A DNA stretch of 64,000 nt, taken from an uncultured Oscillospiraceae bacterium. Its GTDB lineage: Bacteria > Bacillota > Clostridia > Oscillospirales > Ruminococcaceae. The notes beneath the pieces were generated by a model that ran no database searches, was not told where the DNA came from, and saw only the letters and a list, made by a program, of their open reading frames with translations. Position numbers and translations under genes: made by a program. How positions within the stretch are numbered: the stretch's first letter is position 1; the number at the start of each line of letters is the position of its first letter. The DNA lies in NCBI GenBank assembly GCA_934446565.1, contig CAKSEO010000003.1, positions 22,949 to 86,948 on the forward strand, read 5' to 3'. Below, one piece after another: positions 8,410-16,890 of this stretch.

Positions 8410-10191
8410 TTATGTACCAAGGATATACTCCCTCAGATACTTGAACGGAAAAGGCACGACAGTAAGCCTCCCGTTGCGCACAAATGCCACATTCATCAGC
8501 GGGAGCATTCTACGGAAATCTCCGTTGCCGGTGCCATACTGTTCAACGCACCTTATCAGAGCAGCGTTCCGCAGTGCAGACTGTATTCCGCTGCCGCATA
8601 CGCCTACAAAATAGAAGTCACATCCGTCCCTGCGGAAACTTCGTATCTCGGTCACGGACGTGAGATATTCGTCGCGGCTCTCCTTGTTTCTCAACGCAGT
8701 ATTGCCGCTTTTCAGCTCGGCACTGAGCCCCATGTACTCCGGAAGCGTAAACATACCCGTGCCACGAATAGCAAGAATGTCATCATCGGAGTATTTTATC
8801 ATGCCCTCCACTTGCTTGTCATCGCCGAAAATCTGCACGCAGGCGGAATACTCGTTCACCTCAAGCAGATTCATCTGCTGCTCCGAGAAAAAGAACGAGC
8901 CGTCGGGTCTTACCGTCATGAAGTAATATTTTGGGCTGTCGCCGCCTGTTGACAATCCGAAAGTAATATCCTTTTCAAACCCCATGCTGCTCCAGTCGAA
9001 TAGCGAAAACATACCCCTGCGGATATCGTCCTTTATTATCAGTTCATTAACGACTGTGCTGACAGCGTGCTTGCTGTTGTGAAAGAAATCCTCAAAAGTG
9101 ATGTGCTGAACGGTAAAGCCACTCATATCGTACTGGTGCGGGTCATTCAGACCGTTCTCATAATAGTCCCTGTTATGTATAAGCCGGATATTCAGCGCGT
9201 TTTTGCTTAACCGTGAGCCTGTCTTTGCATTGCAGTTGTATTTCTCGTTTATCAGACTGACTATATTCTCGCAGAACATTCCGGACTGCTCGTTTCTCAC
9301 GCAGTCGATAAGTATGATTTTCTTGTCAGCAAGATAAGCTCTGACCGCCTTTACATTCTCCTTTGCAGTTGCCGTCGTGTCGATTGTGGTGTACTCTGCA
9401 ATAGTCTTAAATTCTATCGCTGCCATACCGGAATAACGCTCATTGAAATTCTCTGCCACCTCGTTCAGTACGCCTATCTTTGTGGCTTCAAAATCTGTCT
9501 CGCTGCTTATGTTCAGAAACTTTACCCCGCTTTTTCTACCATCGATCTGCCGGAGGATAAAATCCGGTGTTTTTGCGTCATCATCGGCTGTCTTTCTGCG
9601 CATTGAGTTATCTGTTGACAGGACATATTTCGGGTATTCCTCAAATTTCTTTTTTGTGAATGTAATTTTACTGCGCAGCCTTGTGGAAGTGAAAGTGCGG
9701 ACATTCAGCTTTATAATGCAGTCCTCCAGCACCCTGACCTCAATGGTAGGAATGCTCCAGATCACATTTTCTTTGTTTTTGTGCGTCCACTCGGGTCTGA
9801 ATACATACAGGTGTCCTGTAAGATTATTGAACCTCAGCAGAGGATGTTTTTTTGCCGTCAGACCATTTATCAAAAGCTGAAGAAGCTGGTATTTTTCAAG
9901 CTCCCTGCTTTTTTTCTGCATTAAGGACATGGAACTGCCGTACTCGGCGTCAGACAGTATTTTCTTCATGTTGCCGAAATTGTCCTCACTATGGTTAAGC
10001 AGGACATAAAAGCGCCTTCCGGTTTCAAAAAGGACAGCCCTGACATTCTTGTTCATCAGGGGCGCATCGATTATCCCTGCGCCTGTGCTTATATACTTCC
10101 TTGATGTTTCAAGACAGAAAATATCATATTCAGTATCTATCTTCTGATAATCGAAATGAGGTATGATTTCATTCGTGCGAATTTCTGACAT
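8410..10191 (-). CDS. 593-aa protein, possible Argonaute/PIWI-like (unproven), partner of helicase-nuclease
   Basis: Not assignable with certainty. The start overlaps the helicase gene by 23 bases (AAGGTG ahead of ATG at 10191), indicating translational coupling. The order of elements resembles bacterial PIWI-related proteins: a beta-rich N-terminal region (LTGHLYVFRPEW, IPTIEVRVLEDCIIKLNVRTF); a Rossmann-like middle at about residues 275-380 (KENVKAVRAYLADKKIILID, NALNIRLIHNRDYYENGL); a segment QHITFEDF followed by NELIIKDDI; and a C-terminal end RNGRLTVVPFPFKYLREYI that recalls how PIWI domains finish. A catalytic DED(H/D) set cannot be placed by eye, so an inactive nucleic-acid-guided sensor is as likely as a nuclease. 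Other possibilities are a substrate-recognition subunit of a helicase-nuclease. Operon: helicase-nuclease, this gene, SEFIR. Confidence 0.5.
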   Translation of the reverse strand: MSEIRTNEIIPHFDYQKIDTEYDIFCLETSRKYISTGAGIIDAPLMNKNVRAVLFETGRRFYVLLNHSEDNFGNMKKILSDAEYGSSMSLMQKKSRELEKYQLLQLLINGLTAKKHPLLRFNNLTGHLYVFRPEWTHKNKENVIWSIPTIEVRVLEDCIIKLNVRTFTSTRLRSKITFTKKKFEEYPKYVLSTDNSMRRKTADDDAKTPDFILRQIDGRKSGVKFLNISSETDFEATKIGVLNEVAENFNERYSGMAAIEFKTIAEYTTIDTTATAKENVKAVRAYLADKKIILIDCVRNEQSGMFCENIVSLINEKYNCNAKTGSRLSKNALNIRLIHNRDYYENGLNDPHQYDMSGFTVQHITFEDFFHNSKHAVSTVVNELIIKDDIRRGMFSLFDWSSMGFEKDITFGLSTGGDSPKYYFMTVRPDGSFFFSEQQMNLLEVNEYSACVQIFGDDKQVEGMIKYSDDDILAIRGTGMFTLPEYMGLSAELKSGNTALRNKESRDEYLTSVTEIRSFRRDGCDFYFVGVCGSGIQSALRNAALIRCVEQYGTGNGDFRRMLPLMNVAFVRNGRLTVVPFPFKYLREYILGT

Positions 10192-13100
10192 TATTTATGC
10201 ACCTTCTTATTATTTCTGCGGCTTCGACATTTTCAGTGACCGTGATTCCATTGTCGGTCATTATCGAGGGACAGCGCACAATGGTTATTTCACCGTCATG
10301 CGTTACCCTTGTGTCATACGAGCCGTCCGCAAGGATATTGGCTATAATAACACATTCTGCCCTGCATTCCCTTGCCTTTCTGACTACCTTGTTCATGGTT
10401 CCTTTCTCATCAAAGCGGGTGGTATCGTGCCAGTTCTTGAAGTCCACATACACAGGCAGTCCGGGCACCTTGTAATCAAACAGCTCGAACAATGCCGGCT
10501 CCCGTATCATATCAAGCTGGATTCCGAGTACATTTCTGAACCACACCCAGCCTGCCGCCTCTCCAAGAGCGCCCTTGTAAATATTATTGAATAGAGCCGG
10601 GGACATAATATACTCATTCGGTGCAAAAGTCAATGCACGCCCCTTTGCCGTGAAATACTCCGTCATTCCGCTGAAAAGAAGAATCCTGTCCAGCTTCGCG
10701 GCTTTTGCAGACACCTCGCACGGGAAATCCCGCGAGGGAGCGAATCTGATTTTTATCCGGTTGTAGTCCTCTTCCTGCGAATAGTAGTATTTATCCGCCG
10801 GCTCGCTCATCTGTATATATAACTGGCTTAACGCAAAATTCTGATATTCTTCCTTTGTTGCAGTAGGAGTTTTCAATACAATTTCGCGCAGTTTCTCCCA
10901 CTGCTTCATCTTATTTCTATCCCATTCCTCACGAATCATGCTGTTAATGAACTTGTTCACGCGAACCGAACACAGCTCTCCCTGTGATATCAGGTCGGGA
11001 TCCGGGATTTCCGCCGCGCCGTGCTCATTTATCTTATCTATCAGCGCAGTGACCTCGCGGTTAAGTAAACGGTTTTCAGCTATCCCAACATGGAAGTAAT
11101 TGCATATATCAGCGTCGGCAAAGACATAGATATCCGGCTGTTTCATGTTTGTACGGCAGATACGTCCTATCGCCTGTACTATCTGCTTTGTCGCATAATA
11201 GCAGACACTCGGTTTATCTTTATAGGTTTTTCCCATGAACTTTTTCCGGCAGAAACTCCTACCGAATGCTTCCTTTATGTTCTGTCTTGCGATTTCGTCC
11301 GAAATCTCTCCGTTCTCCTGGAGATACTCGGTTTCAAAGATGTACTTTACGAAATCCTCGGTTCCAATGTGGGAATCATTCCATATATTTACTGTAAGAT
11401 TGGTAGGCAGGTCAAGGTAGATCGCATCGAAATCCTTTTTGGTTGAACGGTTCCACGAGTTCGTCTGTATCAGGGACTCGCGCACTGCGTCCGGAATATC
11501 ATATTGCAGGTTCTGTCCTGCGCCGATGGTCTGGTAAACGGATATAACAAAAAGCTTTTCACCGTCCGCTAGTTTTTTTGTGATGTCTGATTTTTTGTCA
11601 TCGTACCCCTCCCCGTCAAGCAAACAGACTGTTTTCCTGACATCACACATGCGTTCCGTTATCAGTTCGAACAGATAATATAACACGTCAATGTCAAGAA
11701 ATTTATCATTCCTTTTCGGGTGCTTGTTCAGCATGCAAAGAAACGAGCGGATATCCTCATGCTCCCAGAATTTCTTGAATGCAAGCGCGATCCTGAAATA
11801 TCTCTGATGATTATATTTATTGTCTTCCCCGCCGTCAGCCGAAGATAAGGAACGCTCAACGTGATCATAAGCGGCCTTGGCAAGCTCGCTGTCGTCAAAC
11901 ACCTGATTCCACAGCGAAACCGAATAATTGGAACTGTCGAACAATTCCGCATGGACAGCGATATCCTTATAACCTTGCTGAGAATTGGCAAATTCATTCT
12001 TCAGGCGTTCACGGTCGTCCTCCGAAATATGCGAATACGCAGCGCCCATTTTATGCGACAGGTAATCGAGGTCGTAATTACACAGCACAGACGGTAATGT
12101 TGCAGTCGCCGACACTCCGATGACCTTTGCCTTTTCGCAGAGTTTGGTCAATATGCGCTCCGGTGTCTGCGAGAAAGAGAACATTGATATTATGGACTTG
12201 AAATCGTAATCCGGAGAGTTTTCAAAGGAATAGTATCTGAAACCATTCTCATAGAGCGAAAAATCAAAATCGGAGCCGGCTATACTGTTTCTGGATTTTG
12301 TGCGGAGCATTTTGACCTGCGTGAACAGGTAGTTTTCGTACACGGTTCCGAGATCAAACTCTGCAAGTACGCTGTGGATCGCAGAATCATAGGTATACTC
12401 ATCTTCGCCGTTGTTGGCGCGTTCATTCCTTAAATGAACGTAGTTGGTAGCCAAAATGGATACGGTGATCTGAAAATAGGATATAAAGCCTCTCAGCTTG
12501 CTCAGCAGCATTTGAATACTGTTCTTTTCCTCAGGCTTCCGGGTTGAAAAAGTAATTCTGTTTACACTGTCATTCTCATCACTGCTGATTGAAATGAATT
12601 TGTTCTGACCGCTCAACACGGAAATGTACCTGTGGTCATTGAAGAGGAAGTTGGCGCTGTCATTTTCAGCGTTTTCGGTTTTATGATTGAAATTGAGCGA
12701 ATATGTATCGTATATTTCGTCAGCCAGTTTTATTAGGTCTTTCAGGACGTCTTTAAGCGACTGGTCCTTGTAATCGCTGTTCATTCTGTGTGCAGACGGA
12801 ACGAACAAACTTTCCGGAAAGGTCTTGTTTCGCAGCACGGCATAGATGTGATTGAACAGCTCTATGTAGTCTATCTTTTCTTTCAGACCGTTTTCAATAA
12901 TATTCTTGAGTATAGTTCCCTTTGTGGCGTCAAACTCGTCGATAAAAACCAATGCGCCGTTGGAGATCTTTGAATTATAGAAATAGTAGCTTTTCTCAAC
13001 AATAGTTGAGTGCGGACAAATGAACTTGTCCATACTCATAAAAATGACCTGCTTCTCGCTGGTAAACACGGACGGATACAGCTTTCCTACCCACTGCCAT

Positions 13101-13630
13101 GCGCTGTCGGTCTTTATTGCAAGCAGTCTTTCCTTAATAGAGGGGAAATTCCTCGCAAAAATATTTTGCAGGTACGATCTGAAAATGCGCTCATTGTTGT
13201 TGGAGAAGTTGTTCCTGACACTGCGGACAAGGTCAGAATTTTGCCCTGTATGCTTCTTCAGAAATTCTACATCGGCCTTGAAGTTCTTAAACTCCTCGCT
13301 ATTGCGTATTTCTAGCGCAATGTCGTTGTACATTGAGGAATTATAATTTGCGACCACAGTATCGACATTTGATTCCAGTTTAATTACCCGTTCTTCAAAG
13401 AGGTGTGAAAGCTCCATTTCATCAAGGCGTCTCTTTAATTCCTCAACCGGCAGATTCTTTTTCAGAGTCGTAATGAAAAAAATCTTTTTACCTGTGTCGC
13501 TGTTTTCTTTAATAAATTCCGCAATATACTTTATTACAGAATACGTTTTGCCAAAACCCGTCGGCATATCCAAAAGCAGCAATCCGTTCTCTTTATCATT
13601 ATCCATAAAAGACTTTATACAGCTATACAT
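10169..13630 (-). CDS. SF2 helicase fused to PD-(D/E)XK nuclease-like domain
   Basis: A 1153-residue DNA- or RNA-dependent ATPase. Motif I (MPTGFGKT) ends at residue 29, so there is almost no N-terminal extension. Motif II is FIDEFD near residue 235, motif V VYQTIGAGQN, and motif VI QAIGRICRT with both arginines. The last 170 residues look like a PD-(D/E)XK nuclease: GALGEAAGW supplies the early Glu, FELFDY the Asp and VYVDFKNW the D-x-K, followed by a helix KVVRKARECRAECVII. The predicted activity is ATP-driven translocation coupled to cleavage. GGAG precedes the ATG at 13630. It is the first gene of the leftward operon with the 593-residue and SEFIR genes. I do not recognise the exact family; it is not a type I/III restriction subunit and does not look like DinG or DrmA. 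Confidence 0.8.
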   Translation of the reverse strand: MYSCIKSFMDNDKENGLLLLDMPTGFGKTYSVIKYIAEFIKENSDTGKKIFFITTLKKNLPVEELKRRLDEMELSHLFEERVIKLESNVDTVVANYNSSMYNDIALEIRNSEEFKNFKADVEFLKKHTGQNSDLVRSVRNNFSNNNERIFRSYLQNIFARNFPSIKERLLAIKTDSAWQWVGKLYPSVFTSEKQVIFMSMDKFICPHSTIVEKSYYFYNSKISNGALVFIDEFDATKGTILKNIIENGLKEKIDYIELFNHIYAVLRNKTFPESLFVPSAHRMNSDYKDQSLKDVLKDLIKLADEIYDTYSLNFNHKTENAENDSANFLFNDHRYISVLSGQNKFISISSDENDSVNRITFSTRKPEEKNSIQMLLSKLRGFISYFQITVSILATNYVHLRNERANNGEDEYTYDSAIHSVLAEFDLGTVYENYLFTQVKMLRTKSRNSIAGSDFDFSLYENGFRYYSFENSPDYDFKSIISMFSFSQTPERILTKLCEKAKVIGVSATATLPSVLCNYDLDYLSHKMGAAYSHISEDDRERLKNEFANSQQGYKDIAVHAELFDSSNYSVSLWNQVFDDSELAKAAYDHVERSLSSADGGEDNKYNHQRYFRIALAFKKFWEHEDIRSFLCMLNKHPKRNDKFLDIDVLYYLFELITERMCDVRKTVCLLDGEGYDDKKSDITKKLADGEKLFVISVYQTIGAGQNLQYDIPDAVRESLIQTNSWNRSTKKDFDAIYLDLPTNLTVNIWNDSHIGTEDFVKYIFETEYLQENGEISDEIARQNIKEAFGRSFCRKKFMGKTYKDKPSVCYYATKQIVQAIGRICRTNMKQPDIYVFADADICNYFHVGIAENRLLNREVTALIDKINEHGAAEIPDPDLISQGELCSVRVNKFINSMIREEWDRNKMKQWEKLREIVLKTPTATKEEYQNFALSQLYIQMSEPADKYYYSQEEDYNRIKIRFAPSRDFPCEVSAKAAKLDRILLFSGMTEYFTAKGRALTFAPNEYIMSPALFNNIYKGALGEAAGWVWFRNVLGIQLDMIREPALFELFDYKVPGLPVYVDFKNWHDTTRFDEKGTMNKVVRKARECRAECVIIANILADGSYDTRVTHDGEITIVRCPSIMTDNGITVTENVEAAEIIRRCINNVRNSHE

Positions 13631-13679
13631 ACATTCTCCTTTGATTTAAACCCACTTTTTCAAAATAATGTTTGCTCTT

Positions 13680-13708
13680 ATTATATCATTAAAAGTAGGT
13701 CAATTCAA
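13680..13708 (-). promoter_or_regulatory. Promoter for helicase-nuclease operon
   Basis: On the minus strand TTGAAT (13708-13703), a 17-base spacer and a perfect TATAAT (13685-13680) stand 50 bases before the helicase start. Confidence 0.55.
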
Positions 13709-14036
13709 GTCCCAAAACACAATTTTCATGTTATTTTTTATAATTGTATCATTTTTAGTCCACTTTATTAAAATAGCGCTATAATATTAAATATTTTGTA
13801 TATAGTTTTCTCAATGATGATGTATCATGTTTTTCAACTGTTGTCTAAATCTACCATCTATTTTATATTAATAATTATATGATGTGTAATTGTTTTGATC
13901 ATTAATCAATTAATTATAATAAAAATATAATTTATAAAAAATAAATCAGCAGATTCACAAAAGCTGAATCTGCCGATCTATAACAACAAAAAGCTAAAAT
14001 GCATAATTGGTCTTTAAAATCTTTCAGTTATGTAAT
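13709..14036. other. AT-rich intergenic region, nothing recognised
   Basis: About 330 bases of very AT-rich sequence between the defence operon promoter and the small gene at 14037. Long A/T runs make bent DNA likely; no gene or precise repeat was found. Confidence 0.4.
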
Positions 14037-14225
14037 CTATATTTCCAGTCCCGAAATTACACGCCTGACCACACACTCCTTTTCAGTTGGGGAAAGATTT
14101 GTCCTGCTAAGCCTGTTTTCAATTATCTTTACAAACAGTTGATTTGTAGCATCTTGTATAACATCCATCGATTTTTGATCCTCAGGCCAGTGAACAATAA
14201 CATTTATATTTTGTTGTTTTCGCAT
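14037..14225 (-). CDS. Small protein, paralogue of the 16149-16340 gene
   Basis: A 62-residue protein with an N-terminal strand (INVIVHWPED) and a helical rest (IQDATNQLFVKIIENRLS...VVRRVISGL). It aligns over its length with the small protein at 16149-16340: both share Asn/Lys-rich start, I-x-(I/V)-x-(W/H) strand, a Q-x-A-x-x-x-L-(F/Y)-(V/I)-K-I-I helix and a closing (L/V)-x-x-V-(I/L) helix. The start is supported by AAAGGAG. It lies downstream of the SF3 helicase gene on the same strand. The small basic-acidic pattern fits a regulator or copy-control factor of the replication block, but no function is known to me. Confidence 0.65.
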   Translation of the reverse strand: MRKQQNINVIVHWPEDQKSMDVIQDATNQLFVKIIENRLSRTNLSPTEKECVVRRVISGLEI

Positions 14226-14320
14226 CTAAATATCATCTCCTTTATGAAGATAATATGTAATTAACACTCGACAATATGACAGTAATATTACCATAATATC
14301 ACAGTCAACAAACCAGATTA

Positions 14321-14434
14321 TTTGTTCCATGTTCCGGGTTATTAATTAAAAGTGATAAATTAAATAATACCAAAAACAGCAGATAAATATTAAGTTAAAA
14401 TACTTTATTTTACCTCCCCGGAACATGGAACAAA
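14321..14434. repeat. 18-bp perfect inverted repeat with 78-base spacer
   Basis: The arm at 14321-14338 (TTTGTTCCATGTTCCGGG) is exactly the reverse complement of 14417-14434. Each arm contains two spaced GGAACA half-sites. The 78 bases between are AT-rich. It lies between the SF3 helicase gene and the small downstream gene, in a 350-base stretch (14226-14577) that holds no other feature. Possible roles are a binding site for a replication or partition protein, or ends of a tiny insertion. Confidence 0.7.
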
Positions 14435-14577
14435 ACGAAATAATCCCCTCAAAATGACCGAATGATTACATCTGATATTATCCAGGTCGAACTGACAAAC
14501 CCATTAAACCTGAAGCAGCTCTCAATTTATTGGCTGCCCATACCAGATGTAAACATATTTATCAACTCCAAAAATAC

Positions 14578-16080
14578 TCAGATTAAAGACTTAATTCTGA
14601 CGCCTGAATACCCATTAACTTGTCCATCAGGAGTGCGCATCTTACATCTTTCAAGTGTCTTAAAGCACTCGGAAATCTTAATAGAAAACGATTCATATGG
14701 AATCACAATATAGTTCCGTATCTTGCAAAACTCACAGAAAGCCCTATACAAATCTATTGTAGAAGTTTTAACCCCTTCAGCCAGAATACAACATTCTGAA
14801 ACAAACTGAGCATACATCCAGTTACAGTCACCCATGATAGCATGCAAACTGTTGCAATACTGCTGATATTTCCTCTGAGATTCCTCCTCGCCAGTAAAAA
14901 CTGCAGCCATATTTCCACACCTCATCCTCATCTCACGATAAGCATTAATTGCCATGTAGACAATCGCCTGACGTTCAGCGAACAGTTTTTGAAGGAGCAT
15001 AGGGTCCTGCTGTTCCACGGGTATACCAACCATGAAAGGAAATATGCAGCATCTGTTCATAAATGCCGGGTCTACACTTGCGGTCTGAATCATATGATTT
15101 GTCGAAAACAACAGTTTGGTCTCATTAGCAATTATCTCCGGAGCCTGATATTTTCTCTCACCAATTACTGTATCTCCACCCGTAAGTGCCTTAATTATTC
15201 CTACAGCCTGATCCGAAATCCGTGCGCCGGGCATATCCGCAAATACACACAGATGTGAACCATTCATGTACCCTGTGGTAAATCTATCCCCCAGGGCATT
15301 CATGTCAGCACAAAAAATACATTCCTTGTTCAACAAAGATTGTATCAACTGTATCATAACAGATTTTCCCGAGTTACTTACGCCAGCGAACACAAAAAAC
15401 TTTTTGGCATCGTTGTGTGCTGACAACAGATACCCGATTATTTCGAGCAGCCTTTGTTTCAACAAGGAATTACCATCGGTAACCACATCAAGGAAATGGC
15501 AAAATACCAGGCAATCTTGTGACCTACCAGCGAATGGCACAGAAACAGCATATCTTACGAATATTTCAGGACTTGGTGGAAGAAACTGCATCGTGCTTAT
15601 ACTCAGTAACCCGTTGGGAAACGGTATCAGATCAGGGTAACTAGGCAGAGTCTCACAGTAAATCTCAGGGAGCATTTCAATTGCTTTAGCAACCTGAACC
15701 ACCAAAAAGTTACTGCCTCTTTCCATTAGTTCATTTCCGCAGTAAGACATAATAATATTAATAAGCCTGTCTTCATTTATCTGATGATAACAACCATCCC
15801 AATAATTATATAAGGTTCCGTTATATTTCCTCAGTTTTGTAACACGTGATATATAACATGCGTAGTCAAATGGGGTAGGTTTGTAATCTTTGCTTGTCTG
15901 GGGACATTTTATAGCTTCCGGATATACTTCGGTGGGGTTATTTGGCAGGGAAACATTCCCAAGAGGTGCTACTACTTTTGTAGAGACATCAACTTGATTA
16001 ATTGGGTCAGCTATTTTTCTTGAGCTATTAAGTATTACAAAAGGGAAAATCCTGTATTGATTATTCTGATTGCTGTTCAT
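14578..16080 (-). CDS. SF3 helicase, phage/plasmid primase-like (D5/P4 family)
   Basis: Replicative helicase of about 500 residues. A D5_N-like region precedes an SF3 ATPase core: Walker A GVSNSGKSV, Walker B/motif in HLCVFADMPG, then ALTGGDTVIGERKYQ and the sensor LLFSTNH, all hallmarks of P4 alpha/D5-type helicases. A primase or zinc-binding N-terminus is not evident, so priming may come from another protein. I set the start at the ATG at 16080 because GGAGG lies 8 bases upstream; the reading frame extends a further five codons to a TTG. Flanked by two paralogous small genes and followed upstream by an iteron-like region, it appears to be the core replication gene of a satellite or plasmid-like element. 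Confidence 0.85.
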   Translation of the reverse strand: MNSNQNNQYRIFPFVILNSSRKIADPINQVDVSTKVVAPLGNVSLPNNPTEVYPEAIKCPQTSKDYKPTPFDYACYISRVTKLRKYNGTLYNYWDGCYHQINEDRLINIIMSYCGNELMERGSNFLVVQVAKAIEMLPEIYCETLPSYPDLIPFPNGLLSISTMQFLPPSPEIFVRYAVSVPFAGRSQDCLVFCHFLDVVTDGNSLLKQRLLEIIGYLLSAHNDAKKFFVFAGVSNSGKSVMIQLIQSLLNKECIFCADMNALGDRFTTGYMNGSHLCVFADMPGARISDQAVGIIKALTGGDTVIGERKYQAPEIIANETKLLFSTNHMIQTASVDPAFMNRCCIFPFMVGIPVEQQDPMLLQKLFAERQAIVYMAINAYREMRMRCGNMAAVFTGEEESQRKYQQYCNSLHAIMGDCNWMYAQFVSECCILAEGVKTSTIDLYRAFCEFCKIRNYIVIPYESFSIKISECFKTLERCKMRTPDGQVNGYSGVRIKSLI

Positions 16081-16148
16081 TTTATAATCCTCCAATGAAA
16101 TTAATTTTTCCTCTGACAGAGTTCAATAATTAGTTGTGGGCGTTATAT

Positions 16149-16340
16149 TTATTTACTTACAGAGAAAAGCACCTTTTTCAGTGCAACTTTCTGCTCATCA
16201 TATGTAAGCCCGCTGGCGCTGAGCTTATCTATTATGATCTTAATATACAAGTCGTCAACCGCCTGTTGAACATTCTCACTCGTCTGCTTTTCAGCAGGCT
16301 CGTGCCAGATGATCTTTATTTCGTTTGATTTTCTCGCCAT
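16149..16340 (-). CDS. Small protein, paralogue of the 14037-14225 gene
   Basis: A 63-residue protein (MARKSNEIKIIWHEPAEK...). The ATG at 16340 is chosen over one 13 codons upstream because AAAGGAGAG sits 8 bases before it. It begins with basic residues and a beta strand, then helices (VQQAVDDLYIKIIIDKLS, QKVALKKVLFSV). It matches the small protein on the other side of the SF3 helicase in strand and helix pattern, so one arose from the other by duplication. Being first in the leftward block, ahead of the helicase, it may be its regulator or accessory subunit. Confidence 0.65.
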   Translation of the reverse strand: MARKSNEIKIIWHEPAEKQTSENVQQAVDDLYIKIIIDKLSASGLTYDEQKVALKKVLFSVSK

Positions 16341-16447
16341 GGAAATCTCTCCTTTTCCTTGGGAAACGCCGAATAACACAGAATCTGCTCATCGGGTTCC
16401 TAGATTATTTCCATGTAATTTGATTTGTAATTTTTAATTTTCCGTCA

Positions 16448-16725
16448 TACTGGTTAACAAATGCCCTATGATTTTAAAATTTTATTGCCAATTAATTTGG
16501 CTTCCGAGTGACCATACGCCTCAGTTACCAACGAACACCAAATTGAAAACTTCACCGTATGGCATATAAATAAGGTTTCTGGCAAGAAGAATAATTATTA
16601 AAGAAGACAAATATTTCCTTCTGAAAACCTGGGTCTAGTCATGTAATCTTGCTTTGTACCAGGTAACCCGCATAACAAAGCCATCTGATCACTCTGGTTA
16701 CCTGAACCCAAACTGCCAGTAACCC
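16448..16725. repeat. Iteron-like GGTTAC/GTAACC cluster, candidate origin
   Basis: Within 280 AT-rich bases upstream of the replication gene there are five related sites: CTGGTTAAC (about 16450), CAGTTACCA (16522-16530), CCAGGTAACCC (16659-16669), GGTTACCTG (16696-16704) and CCAGTAACCC (16716-16725). The third and fourth form a 9-bp inverted repeat (CAGGTAACC/GGTTACCTG). A 7-bp pair CCATACG/CGTATGG (about 16512 and 16556) lies in the same stretch. Together with the adjacent SF3 helicase this suggests a replication origin or a control region. Confidence 0.5.
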
Positions 16726-16778
16726 ATAATAAAGAGTTAAATAGGTGTCAAAGAGAACCTTATTTATCCATTTTTTCA

Positions 16779-16828
16779 TTGACTTTTATATACACTAATG
16801 ATATAATTATATACACTAATGATATAAT
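16779..16828 (+). promoter_or_regulatory. Strong promoter with tandem 21-bp duplication
   Basis: TTGACT (16779-16784), 17 bases, TATAAT (16802-16807). The 21-bp unit at 16787-16807 is repeated exactly and without gap at 16808-16828, giving a second TATAAT at 16823-16828. It drives the broken genes starting at 16891. Confidence 0.75.
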
Positions 16829-16890
16829 ATGATTAACGAACAAACTCATGCCATTTTCTCAGGCTCATCATTTGCGAAGGAGAGAATTAA

